A stretch of 64,000 nt of DNA from the NCBI RefSeq assembly GCF_036373705.1, contig NC_089866.1:2200001-2264000 (forward strand), in the 5' to 3' direction. This DNA is from Amia ocellicauda (taxonomy: Eukaryota > Chordata > Actinopteri > Amiiformes > Amiidae). This document shows positions 61,213 to 64,000 of this stretch, piece by piece; position 1 is the first letter of the stretch, and the number at the start of each line of letters is the position of its first letter. The notes under the pieces are model-generated. The model was not told where the DNA came from. It worked only from the letters and a program-made list of their open reading frames with translations, and searched no databases. Made by a program: the position numbers and the translations under genes.

Positions 61213-61730
61213 CATGCCCTGACTGGGGTTTTGCAAGATTGCCGTTTAAAATAGGGTTTCTGTGTTGCGTGTGTCATGTGACGACTGTAATTCTGTCAGT
61301 TACACAGCAAAGTCGCATTGAGGCAGGAGGCAGGCGGCAGGAGGCAGAATCACGGCCCGATTGTCGCTGCAGAGAGGCACCCTTGTCTGATGTAGTTGTA
61401 AGCGTGTGTGTGTGTATCCGTTGTTGTCTGAGGCGTCTGTGTGAGCGTGCTGTCGCTGTGCCGGCGGTCCCCGTGCGGGAATCTCTGTGATCTCATTGAA
61501 GCATTTGATCATAAATTCTATGATGATGCAACAGCTAGTAAATGTTTGTGGACAGCTGGATCAATGCACTGCGGGGGTGTTTACAGAGGGAGCGGCACTG
61601 CACTGTATTACAGCACTGGCGGAGAGTCGGCCGCAGTCATGTGTTCAGAGACGTTAGGGGGACGGCAGCACCTTTAAGAGTTCTGGCACGGCCCCCTGTG
61701 TATCGCAGTGCACTGTGAGTGGGCTGCCTG

Positions 61731-61743
61731 GTGCCACCTACTG
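61731..61743 (-). promoter_or_regulatory. CTCF-like motif, reverse orientation
   Basis: GTGCCACCTACTG, identical to the 13 bases at 48471-48483; fits the reverse CTCF core. Confidence 0.3.
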
Positions 61744-64000
61744 CCCAGGTCCTGCCCAGCTCCCAGTTGGCACAGTCGGGCTGTGAGAAGGGCCGACAGG
61801 GACCCTCAGGTCACACACGAGGCAAGAGGTGATGGAAAGAGTCTAAAAACGACCTGATGAATACTCATGACTAATCGGTTACGGTGCTGCCCCGCTCCCT
61901 GGGGGTCAGCCAGTTGTCACAACAAGCTGAGCTCAGCTGCCAGTTTCGGGGCAGAGTCCCTCACTCCAGCCCCAGGCCTCACCTGGCAGGATCAGAGAGC
62001 CAGGCCACACTGTCGGGAAACAGCTGGAGTCACACGCACCACGGTGGCTTTTCAGTCACCAGCAAATAATAATAATTTTAAAAAAGTTACAAAAGGATAC
62101 AGCTTGCTTTCCTGTGTAAAACTCCCAGTCTTTGGCTGACCGTTGTGTTGACCAAACGAGTTAGGACCGCAGAGATTGTGAATTCTTACACCTAAAACAA
62201 TCATAATGAGCCAATCTGAAAACATGTCAGTGTTTTCAAAGGTAAGGTCAGGGTCCGGCTTCTATTTTTGCATTTTAAATATATTTGGGGAGTGGGTGTG
62301 ATGCCTCTTTGTCTTTGGGACTCTCCCGTCCCAGCCTGTGAATCTGGAACAGGGGTCCCGCTTGAGGACATCCCCTGCACATGTCTCTAGGATTGCCCCT
62401 TGGCCCCCGACAGCCTCAGCTTGGTCTTGCCTCTGGATCGGTGACCCGCAAATGAGGCGGATCAGCACCAGGGTGGAGTGGCACAGTAATATTGGGTTTA
62501 CTGCCTGGGACAAAGGATGACGCCTGAGGCATCTCATTGTGTTTGTTAAGCAGTAAACCTGCACAGAGCTGTTACAGCAGTAATGACTCCATCATACAGC
62601 ATCTATCAAACACTGGTCTGTCTAATTCACAATGATGACAGAGGAGTAGAATTGCCATCATTATGTCACACACTGGGAAACAAAGTGCGTCTCTTCAGGT
62701 CTGGACTGTTGTCCATGGGGACCTTGTGTGAAGAGCCTTTATAGACCGAAAGTTGAGATTTGTATCTGTGAATTGTAATTTTGTTTCAGCTGTTTTCAAT
62801 CATTCATTTAAAATGTTTTTTATTTGAGCCCCTGGATCTTGTCATCTTTATCCAAACTGCACAGAAACCCTTAGGAACAGCAGAATGGGATTCTCCTTTA
62901 TGGAATAACAAATGGGATGATAAGGATGTTTTGCATTTACAAACCCCACAGGGCTTTACAAGAAATAGGAAAATACTCCTCAGCAATTCTGCCCCCATTT
63001 CTCCCCTTCAGAGTACATACGGCACAGAATGGATACAGGTCTCAAGTAATCTGCAGAAATGGGAGTGACTGAGTCTCCTGGGGACCTGCTTTATGTAAGC
63101 GGGCAAAATGTGCTTCTGTCCCAGAGAATGGTCCGTATCGGGACATGTGTTGATTCGGATGAGAGGAGAACTTGTGCGATCCGCCATTTTCTAGAGCAGA
63201 ACCTCAAAAGCATGGCAGGGTTGCATTCCGCTCTTCGGCCTCGCCCTGAGAGGTGTGAGCCGAGCAGCACATGTTGGCGGGGGCCACAGCAGGAGACTGC
63301 GAGCAAACCACGTGGCCCAGGGCCATTGGACGAGAGAGAGCCTCCTTTTTCTGCTCCGTGCCGCTCTGACTGGGTGTGGGTGTTGTCCATCGAATGTAGC
63401 ACATGGTGATGGACATCCCGAGCGGACGAGGCCGAGATGTGCCCTGACAAGGTGCTTTGATGGCATTTGCCAGGTGGCGTTTTTCGTGTTGAAAATAATG
63501 AGCACCCGGCCGGAAGCATGGCTCTGCTGGGTGTGGGGGAGGTCACGTGTGCTGACAGAACAGAGCAGGGTACTGTCGTTATGTATAGGGATGGGGGGGT
63601 GTAGGAGATCAGGGGGTGGGTGTCACTCAGACTCCAGGCTGGCTTATACACTGCCTTTAAATAGGAGAGGAATTCTTCCCCCTCTTTCCACTCCGTGACC
63701 CATTGTGAGTCTATTTCTGTCACCCGTGGAAACCAAGTCCCAAATCCCTGGCACCTGTTCCCTTCCATCCCCCCCGTCCCTCACCGGCGCTGCCCCGTGC
63801 CCGCAGTGAGAGAATAGTCACAATGGGACTCCAGTCCTGTTTCTGTTCTTTCCTTTTTTCGGTCGGGTTTGAGGGCCCTCAGTTCTTTGTATCTACGAAG
63901 CGCTCTATGATGCGGTGGTCTTTGAATGGCAGATTCTCATTTCTAGTGTGTAGTTTTGGACAGTTGTCCGAGGGCGTTTGTATCAGCAGCAGGGTGAATA

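Larger units (their letters stand above)
58825..64000 (+). other. srl: srl intron 1 (runs off the window)
   Basis: No further exon is recognised. Contents: (TA)n at 60726-60757, a diverged duplicated segment (58979-59057 and 61132-61212), and a reverse CTCF-like motif at 61731-61743. A stretch at 62880-63060 translates with a PLWNNKWDDK motif that vaguely recalls LINE reverse transcriptase C-termini; too weak to call. Confidence 0.55.

Noticed and set aside
62781..63068. Possible LINE or srl exon (PLWNNKWDDK-like peptide)
   Set aside because: Only one short motif is suggestive, there are no neighbouring reverse-transcriptase motifs and no splice sites consistent with sarcalumenin.
1..64000. 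tRNA, rRNA or microRNA genes
   Set aside because: No clover-leaf with A/B boxes, rRNA segment or recognised microRNA hairpin was found by reading; small ones could be missed.

Overview
The window looks like nuclear DNA of a ray-finned fish. It holds spliced vertebrate genes with canonical GT/AG introns, CpG-rich promoters, many microsatellites, two Tc1-type DNA transposons of fish type, and SINE/LINE-type dispersed repeats. From memory, the repeat at 32937-33200 and the (AAT)n-tailed repeats resemble families common in non-teleost or early-branching ray-finned fishes (gar, bowfin, sturgeon). The species call is therefore tentative; no database could be searched.

Four protein-coding genes can be assembled exon by exon. 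Order and orientation: pam16 (+, 1922-3209), glis2 (-, coding 10984-7598, leader probably reaching about 31.9 kb), tfap4 (+, 40134-52014), and the first coding exon of srl (+, 58767-58824, continuing past the window). The same order and relative orientations occur on human 16p13.3 (PAM16, GLIS2, TFAP4, SRL), which independently supports the calls. A polyadenylation signal near 843-857 may end the upstream neighbour, coro7 by synteny, but no coro7 coding sequence is visible.

Layout: 1-1700, intergenic or upstream-gene 3' end; 1700-3262, pam16; 3575-7597, glis2 3' UTR, convergent with pam16 and only about 300 bp away; 7598-11026, glis2 coding exons; 11027-31742, probable glis2 intron 1, holding two large minisatellites (30-bp units at 12.6-13.4 kb; 35/42-bp units at 27.7-29.0 kb) and many CT tracts; 31480-32560, CpG island, probable glis2 promoter; 32.9-39.1 kb, transposon and SINE cluster; 39.3-41.2 kb, CpG island with tfap4 exon 1; 46.1-52.0 kb, remaining tfap4 exons; 52.0-55.6 kb, tfap4 3' UTR; 55.6-58.7 kb, intergenic; 58.72 kb onward, TATA-type srl promoter, signal-peptide exon and start of srl intron 1.

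The genes are unrelated in function: a mitochondrial import motor regulator, two nuclear transcription factors and a sarcoplasmic-reticulum protein. I see no novel multi-gene system. The most interesting local signals are a (CTGA)16 array that repeats a branch-point-like motif just upstream of the tfap4 exon 6 acceptor, an in-frame upstream ATG in pam16 exon 1, higher-order structure in the 30-bp minisatellite, and two neighbouring Tc1 elements inactivated by different deletions.
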